The position numbers were made by a program, and so were the translations under genes. A stretch of 64,000 bases of DNA from the NCBI RefSeq assembly GCF_020026305.1, contig NZ_CP075691.1:6820001-6884000 (forward strand), given 5' to 3'. This stretch comes from Streptomyces sp. 135 (GTDB lineage Bacteria; Actinomycetota; Actinomycetes; Streptomycetales; Streptomycetaceae). The notes beneath the pieces were generated by a model. The model made no database searches and was not told where the DNA came from. It saw nothing but the letters and a program-made list of their open reading frames with translations. This document shows, one piece after another, positions 1 through 8,615 of this stretch. Numbering within the stretch: the first letter of the stretch is position 1; each line of letters opens with the position of its first letter.

Positions 1-169
1 CAGTTGACTCACCCCCGTCTGGTACGCCACTGACGCAATCCGCAGTACGCCACGCCCTCGGACATGTGTCAAGGACGCGTGCGACAGGGCCCACCACACG
101 CCCCGCCGCACACCACACGCCCTCTCGTCCGCCCCCGGCGCACCACCGCCCCTCGTCCGCCCCCGCCTC

Positions 170-2641
170 TCAGACCACCCCCTCGGAAGCCGCCGACGCG
201 CGCCCCCCGCCCCCTTCCCGGACCCGCTCCAGCACCGCCACCGGCCACTCGGCGAGCAGCTCCGCCACCCGCACCCGCCCCTCGAACTCCCGGCCGGGAA
301 CGAGCAGATCGGCCCACCGCCCCGCCGGAAGCGGCAGCTCCGTCTCCCGCCAGCCCCCCTCCTCCGCGAGACGCGACGACAACCGCGTCACCGCCACCAC
401 GACCTCCCCGCCCCGCGCGAACGCCACACAGTGCGCGGCACCCGGCCCCCCGGCCACCAGCGGCTCGTACGCCCCCGCGTCCCCGAACAGCTCCGGGCGC
501 CGCCTCCGCAACCGCAGCGCCACCGCCGTGAGCGCCAGCTTCTCCTCCGACAGATCGCAGGGCTCCCGCCGCGCGTCGAGCCGCTCAAGGACTTGCGGCT
601 GGAAGCGCGCGGGACGCCGGTTGTCCGGATCGACCAGCGCGCGGTACTCGCCCTCCGTCCCCTGATAGAGGTCGGGCACCCCCGGCATGGTCAGATGCAC
701 GAGCGCGGCCCCCAGGGCGTTGGCCCGCACATGGGGCGCCACCTCCCGCGCGAACGACGCCACCTCGTACAGCGGCGGCCCGCACGGGCCCGCCTCCACG
801 AAGGCGCCCACCGCCGCCTCGTACGCCTCGTTCGGCTCGGTCCAGCTGGTGTGCAGACCAGCCTCCCGCACATGCTTCACCAGCGCGTCCTGCAACCGCG
901 TGTCATAGGGGAAGCCGAAACCGACCGCCGTCTGCCACGCCGCCCACGCCACCTGCTGGTCCGGCGCGCACGCCCCGCCCGCGCGCGCCGTCTGCTCGGT
1001 CAGCTCCACCAAGAGGTCCGCCCAGCGCCCCGGACACTGCGTCAGGACGGAGATGCCCGCCCGCACATCGGCACTGCGCTTGGTGTCATGCGTCGTCAGG
1101 ACCGTGCCCGTATAAGGCCAGTCACGCTGCACCCGCGCACAGTACGCGTGGAACTCCTCCACCGAGACCGCCGGACGCTCGGGCGCGCCCCCCACCTCCG
1201 CGGCCGACAGGACCGGAGCGTGCCGGTAGAACGCGGTGTCCTCGACGGCCTTGGCCCGCAACGCCGACGCCACCTGCGCGAACCGCGCCCGAAACCCCGC
1301 GACGGCGCCCTCCAGGTCGCCCTCCGCCATGCCGACCCGGCCCAGCGCCAGATCCCGGACCACACCGACCGTCCCGGCCTCCTCGGGCACACGGAAAGCA
1401 GCCCGCGCCTCCTCCGCGGCCCGCACCGTCAGGACCGTCTCCGGAGCGGCGCCCCCGGACACGTACGGCCGGTACACCTCAAGCCGCACCAGCAGCTCCC
1501 GCAACGCCGTGCGCACCGCCCACGGCGCGTGGTCGCGCAGCGCGGGGTCCGCCGCGCAGATCGCCGTCGCCTCGCGCGTCAGCCGGTCGACCTCGGCCGC
1601 CAGTTCCCGCGTGACCACCTTGTACGCGGCGCGGCGCACCGTCGCGTCCCAGTCACCGCCCCGGTCCGCCGGCGGTGCGGCGAAGCGGCGGTACTGGCCG
1701 AGCAGCTCACCGGCGCCCGCCGGATCGACGAAGACGCCGTCGATGTGACGCAGCGCGTCATAACCGGTGGTTCCGGCCACCGGCCAGGCGGCGGGCAGCT
1801 GCTCCCCGTCGGCGAGGATCTTCTCCACGACCGTCCAGCGCCCACCCGTCGCCTCGTGCAGCTTCCGCAGATACGCCCCCGGATCCGCGAGCCCGTCCGG
1901 GTGATCGATCCGCAGCCCCTCGACGACCCCCTCGCGCAACAGCTGAAGGATCTTCCCGTGTGTCGCGTCGAAGACCTCCGGGTCCTCGACCCGCACCCCG
2001 ATCAGATCCGAAATGGTGAAGAACCGCCGGTAGTTCAACTCCGTACGGGCCAGCCGCCACCAGGACAGGCGGTACCACTGGGCGTCCAACAGCTCGGGCA
2101 GCGGCAGCTCCCCGGTGCCCTCACGGATCGGGAACGCGTGTTCGTGATAGCGCAGCACATCGCCGTCGACCCGCAGCGCCGTCAGCTCGTCCCCGAGCCT
2201 GCCCCCGAGGAACGGCAGCAGGACGCGCCCCCCGCCCGCCTCCCAGTCGATGTCGAACCAGCGCGCGTACGGCGAGGCGGGCCCCTCGCGCAACACCTCC
2301 CACAGCGCACGGTTGTACCGGGGCACCGCCGCCATGTGGTTCGGCACGATGTCCACGACCAGGCCGAGCCCCGCCTCCCGGGCGACACGCGCCAAGGACC
2401 GCAGCCCGTCCTCACCGCCCAGCTCGTCCCGCACGCGCGCGTGGTCCACCACGTCGTAGCCGTGCGTCGACCCCGGCACCGCCTCGAGCACCGGCGACAG
2501 GTGCAGGTGCGAGACGCCGAGCGAGGCGAGGTACGGGACGGCCGCCTCCGCGGCGGCGAAGGGGAAGTCCGGCTGGAGCTGGAGCCGGTAGGTGGCGGTC
2601 GGCGAAGGCGGCACCGCGGGCCTGGAGTGCTCTGGTGTCAT
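170..2641 (-). CDS. treY: Malto-oligosyltrehalose synthase (TreY)
   Basis: This GH13 enzyme isomerises the terminal alpha-1,4 glucose bond of malto-oligosaccharides to the alpha,alpha-1,1 bond of trehalose in the cytoplasm. TreZ would then release trehalose. The frame reads TATYRLQL near the N-terminus, VVDIVPNH around residues 95-102, GLRIDHPDGL around 242-251 (nucleophile Asp) and VVEKIL around 271-276 (acid Glu), which are the TreY/GH13 motifs. I chose ATG 2641 (about 823 aa) because the longer reading at 2731 would overlap the divergent MFS gene and adds 30 non-conserved residues. No clear Shine-Dalgarno precedes it. treZ is not in the window. glgX lies about 1.4 kb away, consistent with a glycogen-to-trehalose route. 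Identity is firm, the start less so. Confidence 0.93.
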   Translation of the reverse strand: MTPEHSRPAVPPSPTATYRLQLQPDFPFAAAEAAVPYLASLGVSHLHLSPVLEAVPGSTHGYDVVDHARVRDELGGEDGLRSLARVAREAGLGLVVDIVPNHMAAVPRYNRALWEVLREGPASPYARWFDIDWEAGGGRVLLPFLGGRLGDELTALRVDGDVLRYHEHAFPIREGTGELPLPELLDAQWYRLSWWRLARTELNYRRFFTISDLIGVRVEDPEVFDATHGKILQLLREGVVEGLRIDHPDGLADPGAYLRKLHEATGGRWTVVEKILADGEQLPAAWPVAGTTGYDALRHIDGVFVDPAGAGELLGQYRRFAAPPADRGGDWDATVRRAAYKVVTRELAAEVDRLTREATAICAADPALRDHAPWAVRTALRELLVRLEVYRPYVSGGAAPETVLTVRAAEEARAAFRVPEEAGTVGVVRDLALGRVGMAEGDLEGAVAGFRARFAQVASALRAKAVEDTAFYRHAPVLSAAEVGGAPERPAVSVEEFHAYCARVQRDWPYTGTVLTTHDTKRSADVRAGISVLTQCPGRWADLLVELTEQTARAGGACAPDQQVAWAAWQTAVGFGFPYDTRLQDALVKHVREAGLHTSWTEPNEAYEAAVGAFVEAGPCGPPLYEVASFAREVAPHVRANALGAALVHLTMPGVPDLYQGTEGEYRALVDPDNRRPARFQPQVLERLDARREPCDLSEEKLALTAVALRLRRRRPELFGDAGAYEPLVAGGPGAAHCVAFARGGEVVVAVTRLSSRLAEEGGWRETELPLPAGRWADLLVPGREFEGRVRVAELLAEWPVAVLERVREGGGGRASAASEGVV

Positions 2642-2710
2642 GCGAAAGTACGTACCCGCCCCACGGGCTTTCGTGTCATCCGCTCCTGCATGTCCACGCG
2701 ACGGCGTCGT

Positions 2711-2722
2711 TAGCGTCGGACG
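2711..2722 (+). promoter_or_regulatory. Candidate -10 element for a leaderless MFS transcript
   Basis: The hexamer TAGCGT at 2711-2716 is followed by six bases and then the ATG at 2723, the spacing expected when transcription starts on the A of the start codon. No Shine-Dalgarno precedes the gene. I see no convincing -35. Confidence 0.4.
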
Positions 2723-4009
2723 ATGGCTCACAGCACGCGGGACAGGACACGGGACAGCACACGGGACGCGTATCGCACAGTGATCGCCATGACGGGGCCG
2801 CTGCTGCCCGTCATCTCGTTCTTCGGCAGGCTCCCCGTGGCCATGATCCAGTTCGGCAGCGTGCTCCTGGTCACCGAGACCAGCGGATCACTGGCCACCG
2901 GCGGCGTCGTCGCCTGCGCGCTGGCGCTCGGCCAGGTCGCCCTCGGGCCGTACGTCGGCCGCCTCGCCGACCGGCACGGACAGCGCGCCGTCGTGCTCGC
3001 CTTCTCGCTCGTCAACGCCGTGGCGATCGCCGTCTACACCGCGGGCGTCGTCGCGGACCTGCCCACGCCGGCCCTCGTCGCCCTGGGCCTGCTCGCCGGC
3101 GCGACGATCCCCGGGATCGGCCCCCTCGCCAGGGCCCGCGTCGTCCCGCTGATCCGCGCCAAGGGCGGCGACGACCGGCTCGCGAACACCGTGCTGTCCC
3201 TGGAGAGCACCATGGACGAGCTCTCCTTCGTGCTCGGACCCGCCCTCGTGGGCCTGGCGGCCGTCGCGGGCCACCCGGCGTACGCGTTCGGCATGGCGGC
3301 GCTCCTGGTCGCCGGCTGCGGGACGGCCTTCGCCCTGCACCCGACGGGACGCACCGCGCGGCGCGGCGCCGCGCGGGAGCCGGCACGCGCGCGTGGGGCG
3401 GCGGTACGGCCCCGGCTGCCGCGTTCGGTGTACGTGGTGCGGCTCGGCCTGGTCTTCCTCGGCGTGCTGCTCGGCGCCTGCGGGGCGGGGATCACGGCGC
3501 TGACGCAGGAGCTGGGGCAGCCGGGCCAGGCCGGTCTTGTCTATGCCGCGATGGGTGTCATGAGCGCCGTGGTGGGGCTCTCCATGGCCGCGCTGCCCGA
3601 ACGCTTCGGGCTGCTCGCGCGCTGGAGGGCGGCGACGGCCGCCGCCGCGCTCCTGTCACTGCCCCTGGTGTGGACGGACAGCCTGGCGGGCCTCTACGCA
3701 GTGGTCACCTTGTTCGGCGCGGTCTACGCCCCGAACCTCATCACGGGCTTCGCGCTGACCGAGCGCGCCGTGCCGCAGGAGAGGCTCGCGGAGGGCATGA
3801 CGTTCGCGGCGAGCGCGTTCGTGGGCGGCCAGGCGGTGACGCTGGCGGTGGCGGGACGCCTGGCGGAGGCGCACGGCGCGGGGGCCGCCTTCGCCCTGGG
3901 CAGCTGCGCCGCGGCCGTCGCGTTCGGCATCGCGCTGATGGCCCGCCCCGCCCGTCACGAGAAGCCCGGAGAAGCCCCTGAAGAGGCCCCCACGGGGGCG
4001 GCGGCCTGA
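2723..4009 (+). CDS. MFS transporter
   Basis: A 428-residue integral membrane protein of the major facilitator superfamily with about 12 hydrophobic segments. The loop GPYVGRLADRHGQRAVVLA around residues 75-93 matches the MFS loop 2-3 signature (G-x-L-a-D-r-x-G-r-r). A basic Arg/Ala-rich linker around 215-235 separates the two six-helix halves. The substrate cannot be deduced. The family includes drug and metabolite proton antiporters. It is divergent from treY (81 bp between starts) and convergent with glgX. The C-terminus is acidic and Pro/Glu-rich. A TAnnnT hexamer six bases upstream suggests a leaderless message. Confidence 0.85.
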   Translation: MAHSTRDRTRDSTRDAYRTVIAMTGPLLPVISFFGRLPVAMIQFGSVLLVTETSGSLATGGVVACALALGQVALGPYVGRLADRHGQRAVVLAFSLVNAVAIAVYTAGVVADLPTPALVALGLLAGATIPGIGPLARARVVPLIRAKGGDDRLANTVLSLESTMDELSFVLGPALVGLAAVAGHPAYAFGMAALLVAGCGTAFALHPTGRTARRGAAREPARARGAAVRPRLPRSVYVVRLGLVFLGVLLGACGAGITALTQELGQPGQAGLVYAAMGVMSAVVGLSMAALPERFGLLARWRAATAAAALLSLPLVWTDSLAGLYAVVTLFGAVYAPNLITGFALTERAVPQERLAEGMTFAASAFVGGQAVTLAVAGRLAEAHGAGAAFALGSCAAAVAFGIALMARPARHEKPGEAPEEAPTGAAA

Positions 4010-4012
4010 GCC

Positions 4013-4057
4013 ACCGCCCCCGGGGACGGCGTTCGAGTCACCGCCCCGGGGACGGCG
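4013..4057. repeat. Imperfect tandem direct repeat between convergent genes
   Basis: Two copies of ACCGCCCC(C)GGGGACGGCG lie at 4013-4031 and 4040-4057, between the stops of the MFS gene and glgX. Each copy has a self-complementary CCCCGGGG core, so the pair may fold as a bidirectional terminator. That role is inferred from position. Confidence 0.45.
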
Positions 4058-4063
4058 CCCGCG

Positions 4064-6172
4064 TCACGCCGGGCGGCGCAGCACCGTCAGGCTCCGGTCC
4101 GTCAGCGTCAGCCGGTCCCCGGCCCGCACCTTGGGACCCGCTCCCTCCGGCACGCCCTCCGCGCACGCGGTGTCGACCACCACCTGCCACTGGCGGCCGT
4201 GGTTGACCGGCACCACGAACTCCAGCGGTTCCGGCGACGCGTTGAACAGCAGCAGGAACGAGTCGTCGGAGATCCGTTCACCGCGCGGCCCCGGCTCCGA
4301 GATGGCGTTGCCGTTCATGAACACGGTCAGGGCCCGCATGTGCGAGGCGTTCCAGTCGCTGTCCTCCATTTCGTCGCCCGCCGGGGTGAACCAGGCGATG
4401 TCGGACAGTTCGTCGCGCGTGCCCTGGACCGGCCGGCCGTGGAAGAACCGGCGTCGGCGGAAGACGGGATGGTCGCGCCGCAGCATCGCCATCGCGCGCG
4501 TGAACGCCAGGATCGAACTCTCGCCGTCCGGCCAGCGCACCCACGCCACTTCGTTGTCCTGGCAGTACGCGTTGTTGTTGCCGCCCTGCGTGCGCGCGAA
4601 CTCATCGCCATGACTGATCATCGGCACGCCCTGGGAGAGCATCAGGGTGGCGATGAAGTTGCGCATCTGCCGCTCGCGCAGGGCGAGTACGGCCGGATCG
4701 TCCGTCTCGCCCTCGGCGCCGCAGTTCCAGGAGCGGTTGTGGCTCTCACCGTCCTTGTTGCCCTCGCCGTTGGCCTCGTTGTGCTTCTCGTTGTACGAGA
4801 CGAGGTCGTGCAGCGTGAAACCGTCGTGGCAGGTGGTGAAGTTGATGGAGGCCAGCGGGCGTCTCCCGTCGTCCTGGTAGAGGTCGGACGAGCCGGTCAG
4901 GCGGGACGCGAACTCCGCGAGGGTGCGGGGCTCGCCCCGCCACAGGTCGCGCACCGTGTCGCGGTACATGCCGTTCCACTCGGTCCACAGGGGCGGGAAG
5001 TTGCCCACCTGATAGCCGCCCTCGCCGACGTCCCAGGGCTCGGCGATCAGTTTCACCTGGCTGACCACGGGATCCTGCTGGACGAGGTCGAAGAACGACG
5101 ACAGGCGGTCCACCTCGTGGAACTGCCGCGCGAGCGTCGCCGCGAGATCGAAGCGGAAGCCGTCCACCCGCATCTCCGTGACCCAGTACCGCAACGAGTC
5201 CATGATCATCTGGAGGACGTGCGGCGAGCGCATCAGGAGCGAGTTGCCCGTCCCCGTGGTGTCCATGTAGTAGCGGGGATCGTCCATGAGGCGGTAGTAC
5301 GAGGCGTTGTCCAGACCCTTGTAGGACAAGGTCGGGCCGAGGTGGTTGCCCTCGGCGGTGTGGTTGTAGACGACGTCGAGGATCACCTCGATGTTCGCCT
5401 CGTGCAGCGCCTTCACGGCCTGCTTGAACTCCAGGACCTGCTCGCCGCGGTCGCCCCAGGAGGCGTACGTGTTGTGCGGGGCGAAGAAGCCGATGGTGTT
5501 GTAGCCCCAGTAGTTGTTGAGGCCCATGTCCACCAGGCGGTGGTCGTTCACGAACTGGTGGACCGGCATCAGCTCCAGGGCGGTCACCCCCAGCTCCGTC
5601 AGGTGTTCGATGATCGCCGGGTGACCCAGCGCCGCGTACGATCCGCGCAGTTCGTCCGGGAGGTCCGGATGCAGCATGGTCAGGCCCTTCACATGGGCCT
5701 CGTAGATCACGGTCTCGTGGTACGGGGTGCGGGGCGGCCGGTCGTCGCCCCAGTCGAAGTACGGATTGACCACCACCGACGTCATCATGTGCGGCGCCGA
5801 GTCGAGGTCGTTGCGCCTGCCGGGGTCCGCGAAGTGGTAGCCGTACACCTCCTCGCCCCAGTCGACGCGCCCGCTCACCGCGCGCGCGTACGGATCGAGC
5901 AGCAGCTTCGCGGAGTTGCAGCGGTGCCCTCGCTCGGGTGCGTAGGGGCCGTGCACCCGTAAGCCGTACCGCTGTCCCGGCATGACGCCGGGGAGGTAGG
6001 CATGCCGCACGAACGCGTCGGACTCCCGCAGTTCGACGGCCGTCTCCGACCCGTCGTCGTGCAGGAGACACAGCTCCATGCGCTCTGCGGCCTCGGAGAA
6101 GACCGCGAAATTCGTGCCGGCTCCGTCGTACGTGGCACCTAAGGGGTACGCCTGCCCAGGCCAGACCTGCAT
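4064..6172 (-). CDS. glgX: Glycogen debranching enzyme GlgX
   Basis: A cytoplasmic GH13 isoamylase-type enzyme that hydrolyses alpha-1,6 branch points of glycogen or limit dextrins. From ATG 6172 it is about 702 aa, a normal GlgX length. It begins MQVWPGQAYPLGATYDGAGT, the usual N-terminal carbohydrate-binding fold. The catalytic core shows DVVYNHTAEGN (about 266-276), DGFRFDLAATLAR (nucleophile Asp about 342), IAEPWD (acid Glu about 378) and FTTCHDGFT. The 14 extra residues of the longest frame are not family-like. A purine-rich GAAAGAG precedes the chosen start. It fits functionally with treY, feeding linear malto-oligosaccharides toward trehalose. Confidence 0.95.
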   Translation of the reverse strand: MQVWPGQAYPLGATYDGAGTNFAVFSEAAERMELCLLHDDGSETAVELRESDAFVRHAYLPGVMPGQRYGLRVHGPYAPERGHRCNSAKLLLDPYARAVSGRVDWGEEVYGYHFADPGRRNDLDSAPHMMTSVVVNPYFDWGDDRPPRTPYHETVIYEAHVKGLTMLHPDLPDELRGSYAALGHPAIIEHLTELGVTALELMPVHQFVNDHRLVDMGLNNYWGYNTIGFFAPHNTYASWGDRGEQVLEFKQAVKALHEANIEVILDVVYNHTAEGNHLGPTLSYKGLDNASYYRLMDDPRYYMDTTGTGNSLLMRSPHVLQMIMDSLRYWVTEMRVDGFRFDLAATLARQFHEVDRLSSFFDLVQQDPVVSQVKLIAEPWDVGEGGYQVGNFPPLWTEWNGMYRDTVRDLWRGEPRTLAEFASRLTGSSDLYQDDGRRPLASINFTTCHDGFTLHDLVSYNEKHNEANGEGNKDGESHNRSWNCGAEGETDDPAVLALRERQMRNFIATLMLSQGVPMISHGDEFARTQGGNNNAYCQDNEVAWVRWPDGESSILAFTRAMAMLRRDHPVFRRRRFFHGRPVQGTRDELSDIAWFTPAGDEMEDSDWNASHMRALTVFMNGNAISEPGPRGERISDDSFLLLFNASPEPLEFVVPVNHGRQWQVVVDTACAEGVPEGAGPKVRAGDRLTLTDRSLTVLRRPA

Positions 6173-6329
6173 GAATACGACTCTTTCACTAATGCCCCCT
6201 CGGGGCGGGGCCACTTTGGCCAGAGTCTCCCCGAAAGTGGAGCAACCACCCCCGAGTTGAACCCGTCTAACCGTCTGACCACATACTCGGCATGCCCATC
6301 AATGGGGCGCCAGGGGAGTAGGGGGAGTA

Positions 6330-7121
6330 GTGCGAGAGATAGTCAGACGCCACCTGGGGAAGGTGGTGGCGGGCGCGGCGGGCGCGGCGGCCGCGACCGC
6401 CGTGCTGGTGGGCGTCGCTCTGCCGGGATCGGAGGCGGGCGAGTCGGGGGACCGCCAGGCCAACGCCGCAGCGGCGAAGCAGGACGCCGTCGCGAAGGAC
6501 GGCGTCGTGGAGGACGCGCCCGAGGAGGGCGCGAAGGGTGTCGGCAGCGATCCGTTGACCGACGACGAGATCGAGCGCGCGGAGAAGGCCTCGGTCAGCG
6601 GGCAGCTGCGCTCCAGCGCCCGGGACGTCGAGGGGGACCGCGGCCCGCAGCTGCTGTCCACGAACCTCAGCGAGCCGGACCCGAGCGACACCGGGGCCTC
6701 GGCCCCGCGCCGGGCCGAGGTCGTCTACTACGACTACAAGAAGGACGCCGTCGTCACCAAGACGGTCAACCTGGAGACCGGCAAGGTGGACGACACGACC
6801 ACCGCGCGGAACGTCCAGCCGCCGCCCAGCCAGGAGGAGCTCGTCGAGGGCGCCAGGCTGCTGATCGCCGACCCGCTCGGCAAGGGCCTGAAGCAGGACT
6901 TCAAGCACGCCACCGGCAAGAAGCTGACCGGACCCGACCAGTTGCAGCTCAGCGGCATGGTCTTCCGCAAGGAGACCGTCGAGCGCGTGCCGTCCCGCCT
7001 CACCGAGTGCGGCGAACACCGGTGCCTCCAGGTCGTCACGAAGGTCAAGAACGGTCCGTGGATCGACACCCGGTCCCTCGTCGTCGACCTGAGCACCCGC
7101 AAGGTCGGCCGCCTCGGCTGA
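6330..7121 (+). CDS. Exported protein resembling the N-terminal domains of copper amine oxidase
   Basis: A 263-aa exported protein. The first 35 residues form a basic n-region and an Ala-rich hydrophobic core. The mature part has RRAEVVYYDYKKDAVVTKTV, LETGKV, VQPPPSQEEL, then LLIADPLGKG and a terminal SLVVDLSTRKVGRLG. That order resembles the D2/D3 (N2/N3) domains of copper amine oxidases, where a colourless pair of alpha/beta domains ends in a 'VVDLxTGeV' strand. The next gene, 79 bp downstream on the same strand, encodes only the catalytic beta-sandwich part. I infer that the two are halves of one enzyme or a complex. The start is GTG 6330 behind GGGGGAG. By itself it would be called a hypothetical Tat/Sec protein. 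Confidence 0.7.
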   Translation: MREIVRRHLGKVVAGAAGAAAATAVLVGVALPGSEAGESGDRQANAAAAKQDAVAKDGVVEDAPEEGAKGVGSDPLTDDEIERAEKASVSGQLRSSARDVEGDRGPQLLSTNLSEPDPSDTGASAPRRAEVVYYDYKKDAVVTKTVNLETGKVDDTTTARNVQPPPSQEELVEGARLLIADPLGKGLKQDFKHATGKKLTGPDQLQLSGMVFRKETVERVPSRLTECGEHRCLQVVTKVKNGPWIDTRSLVVDLSTRKVGRLG

Positions 7122-7200
7122 TGCCGCCGGCCCATCGCCACGCCGATACACCCGGCACACCGACACCAACTTCTCCTCGTACGAGGGAGTTCATTCCGCA

Positions 7201-8511
7201 ATGCACGTCAACAGACTTTCGCGCGCCCGCAACAAGGCCACCATGGCCATCGCGGTCTCCGCGCTCCTCGGCGGCGCCCTGAGCGTCGCCGCCCCCGCCT
7301 CCGCCGCTCCGAAGGCGCCCGACGCGCCCGCGGCCGACTGCAGTGACGCCTACAAGATCGAGCAGACCGTCGACGGCGGCACGACCTGGCGCATGTGCTG
7401 GCACTACAACACGCTCTCCGGCCTGATCCTCGACAAGATCAGCTACCAGCCGAAGGGCGAGGCGAAGCCGATACCCGTCCTGACCAGCGCCCGGCTCGCC
7501 CAGGTGCACGTCCCCTACGACGACGGCGAGGCGGAGTACGACGACGTCACCGGCACCGACTTCGGCCAGGCCCTGCAGGATCTCTCGCCCGGCGAGTGCC
7601 CCGGCGGCACCATCAAGACCGTCAAGGTCCCGCACCGGGGCAATGTGAAGGGCCTGTGCACCACCACGCGCGCGCGTGGGCACGCGTACCGCCTGAACGA
7701 CGACGCGAGCACCGGCGGCACCGGCAAGGTCTACACCGGCCAGGGCAAGGACCTGCTCGTCTACACGGTGAACAAGGCGTCCTGGTACGAGTACATCACC
7801 GAGTGGCGCTTCTCCTCGGACGGCACCATCACGTCCAACGTGGGCGCGACCGGCAGCCTCTCGCCGTACGACTACGACGGCGGCGACAGCCGCGGCTGGC
7901 CGATAGGCAAGGGCGACCAGGCCAAGGCCGAGAGCCACGCGCACAACGTCTTCTGGCGGCTCAACTTCGGCCTGGACGGCTCCCCGAAGGCCAAGGTCGA
8001 GCAGTACGACTCCAAGGTCACCCCGCCGACCGGCCAGGGCAGCCCCACCACGAAGACCACCCGCACCAAGGTCACCAAGGAGCTGGCGGGCGACCGCAAG
8101 GACATGCGCTGGTGGCGCGTGGTCAGCGGCGCGGGCAAGAACAAGGACGGCCACCCCAGGTCGTACGAGATCGTGCCCGGGCCCAGCAACAAGCACGCGG
8201 GCCGGCCCTTCACCAAGCACGACGTGTACTTCACCCAGTACAAGAAGTGCGAGCAGTACGCGAGCAACAACATCGGCTGCCCGGCGGGCACTCCGTCGAG
8301 TGTCGACAAGTGGGTGAACGGCCAGACCATGACGCACCCCATCACCTGGGTGCACATCGGCTTCCACCACATCGCGCGTGACGAGGACCAGCAGCCGATG
8401 CCGGTCCACTGGCAGGGCTTCTCGCTGGCCGCGCGCGACGTCACCGCTATGAGCCCGCTCACTCCGCAGGACCTGGCGAACCAGAACGGTCAGCCGCCGA
8501 TGGGCGGTTGA
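7201..8511 (+). CDS. Secreted copper amine oxidase catalytic-domain protein
   Basis: A 436-aa secreted protein with a Sec-type signal ending near APASAAPKAP. It matches the C-terminal catalytic domain of copper amine oxidases (topaquinone enzymes that oxidise primary amines to aldehydes plus ammonia and peroxide). Visible elements in order are VPYDDGE, TDFGQAL (probable base Asp), ECPGGTIK, WYEYITEWRFSSDGTI (topaquinone Tyr region), HAHNVFWRLNFGLDG (two copper His), SYEIVPGP, HDVYFTQYK and WVHIGFHHIARDED (third copper His). The usual Asn of the N-Y-[DE] cofactor motif is Trp here. It lacks the N-terminal D2/D3 domains, which the upstream gene seems to supply. Full-length family members are about 620-700 aa. 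Activity is therefore uncertain. Confidence 0.82.
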   Translation: MHVNRLSRARNKATMAIAVSALLGGALSVAAPASAAPKAPDAPAADCSDAYKIEQTVDGGTTWRMCWHYNTLSGLILDKISYQPKGEAKPIPVLTSARLAQVHVPYDDGEAEYDDVTGTDFGQALQDLSPGECPGGTIKTVKVPHRGNVKGLCTTTRARGHAYRLNDDASTGGTGKVYTGQGKDLLVYTVNKASWYEYITEWRFSSDGTITSNVGATGSLSPYDYDGGDSRGWPIGKGDQAKAESHAHNVFWRLNFGLDGSPKAKVEQYDSKVTPPTGQGSPTTKTTRTKVTKELAGDRKDMRWWRVVSGAGKNKDGHPRSYEIVPGPSNKHAGRPFTKHDVYFTQYKKCEQYASNNIGCPAGTPSSVDKWVNGQTMTHPITWVHIGFHHIARDEDQQPMPVHWQGFSLAARDVTAMSPLTPQDLANQNGQPPMGG

Positions 8512-8615
8512 GAAAACACCCTGTGCATCCGGCTGCACCGCCCGCCGCTCCCGGAGTACCCTTCCTTGATCGTTGACCGGGGGAGTGGCTCGGGGGAGCG
8601 GAAGGCGGTGCGCGG

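Noticed and set aside
431..2713. A 760-aa open frame on the plus strand opposite treY
   Set aside because: It is the antisense shadow of a conserved GH13 gene in GC-rich DNA; its product is Arg/Pro-rich with no domain.
2641..2731. N-terminal extension of treY to 2731
   Set aside because: It overlaps the divergent MFS start and adds non-conserved residues; ATG 2641 fits the family better.
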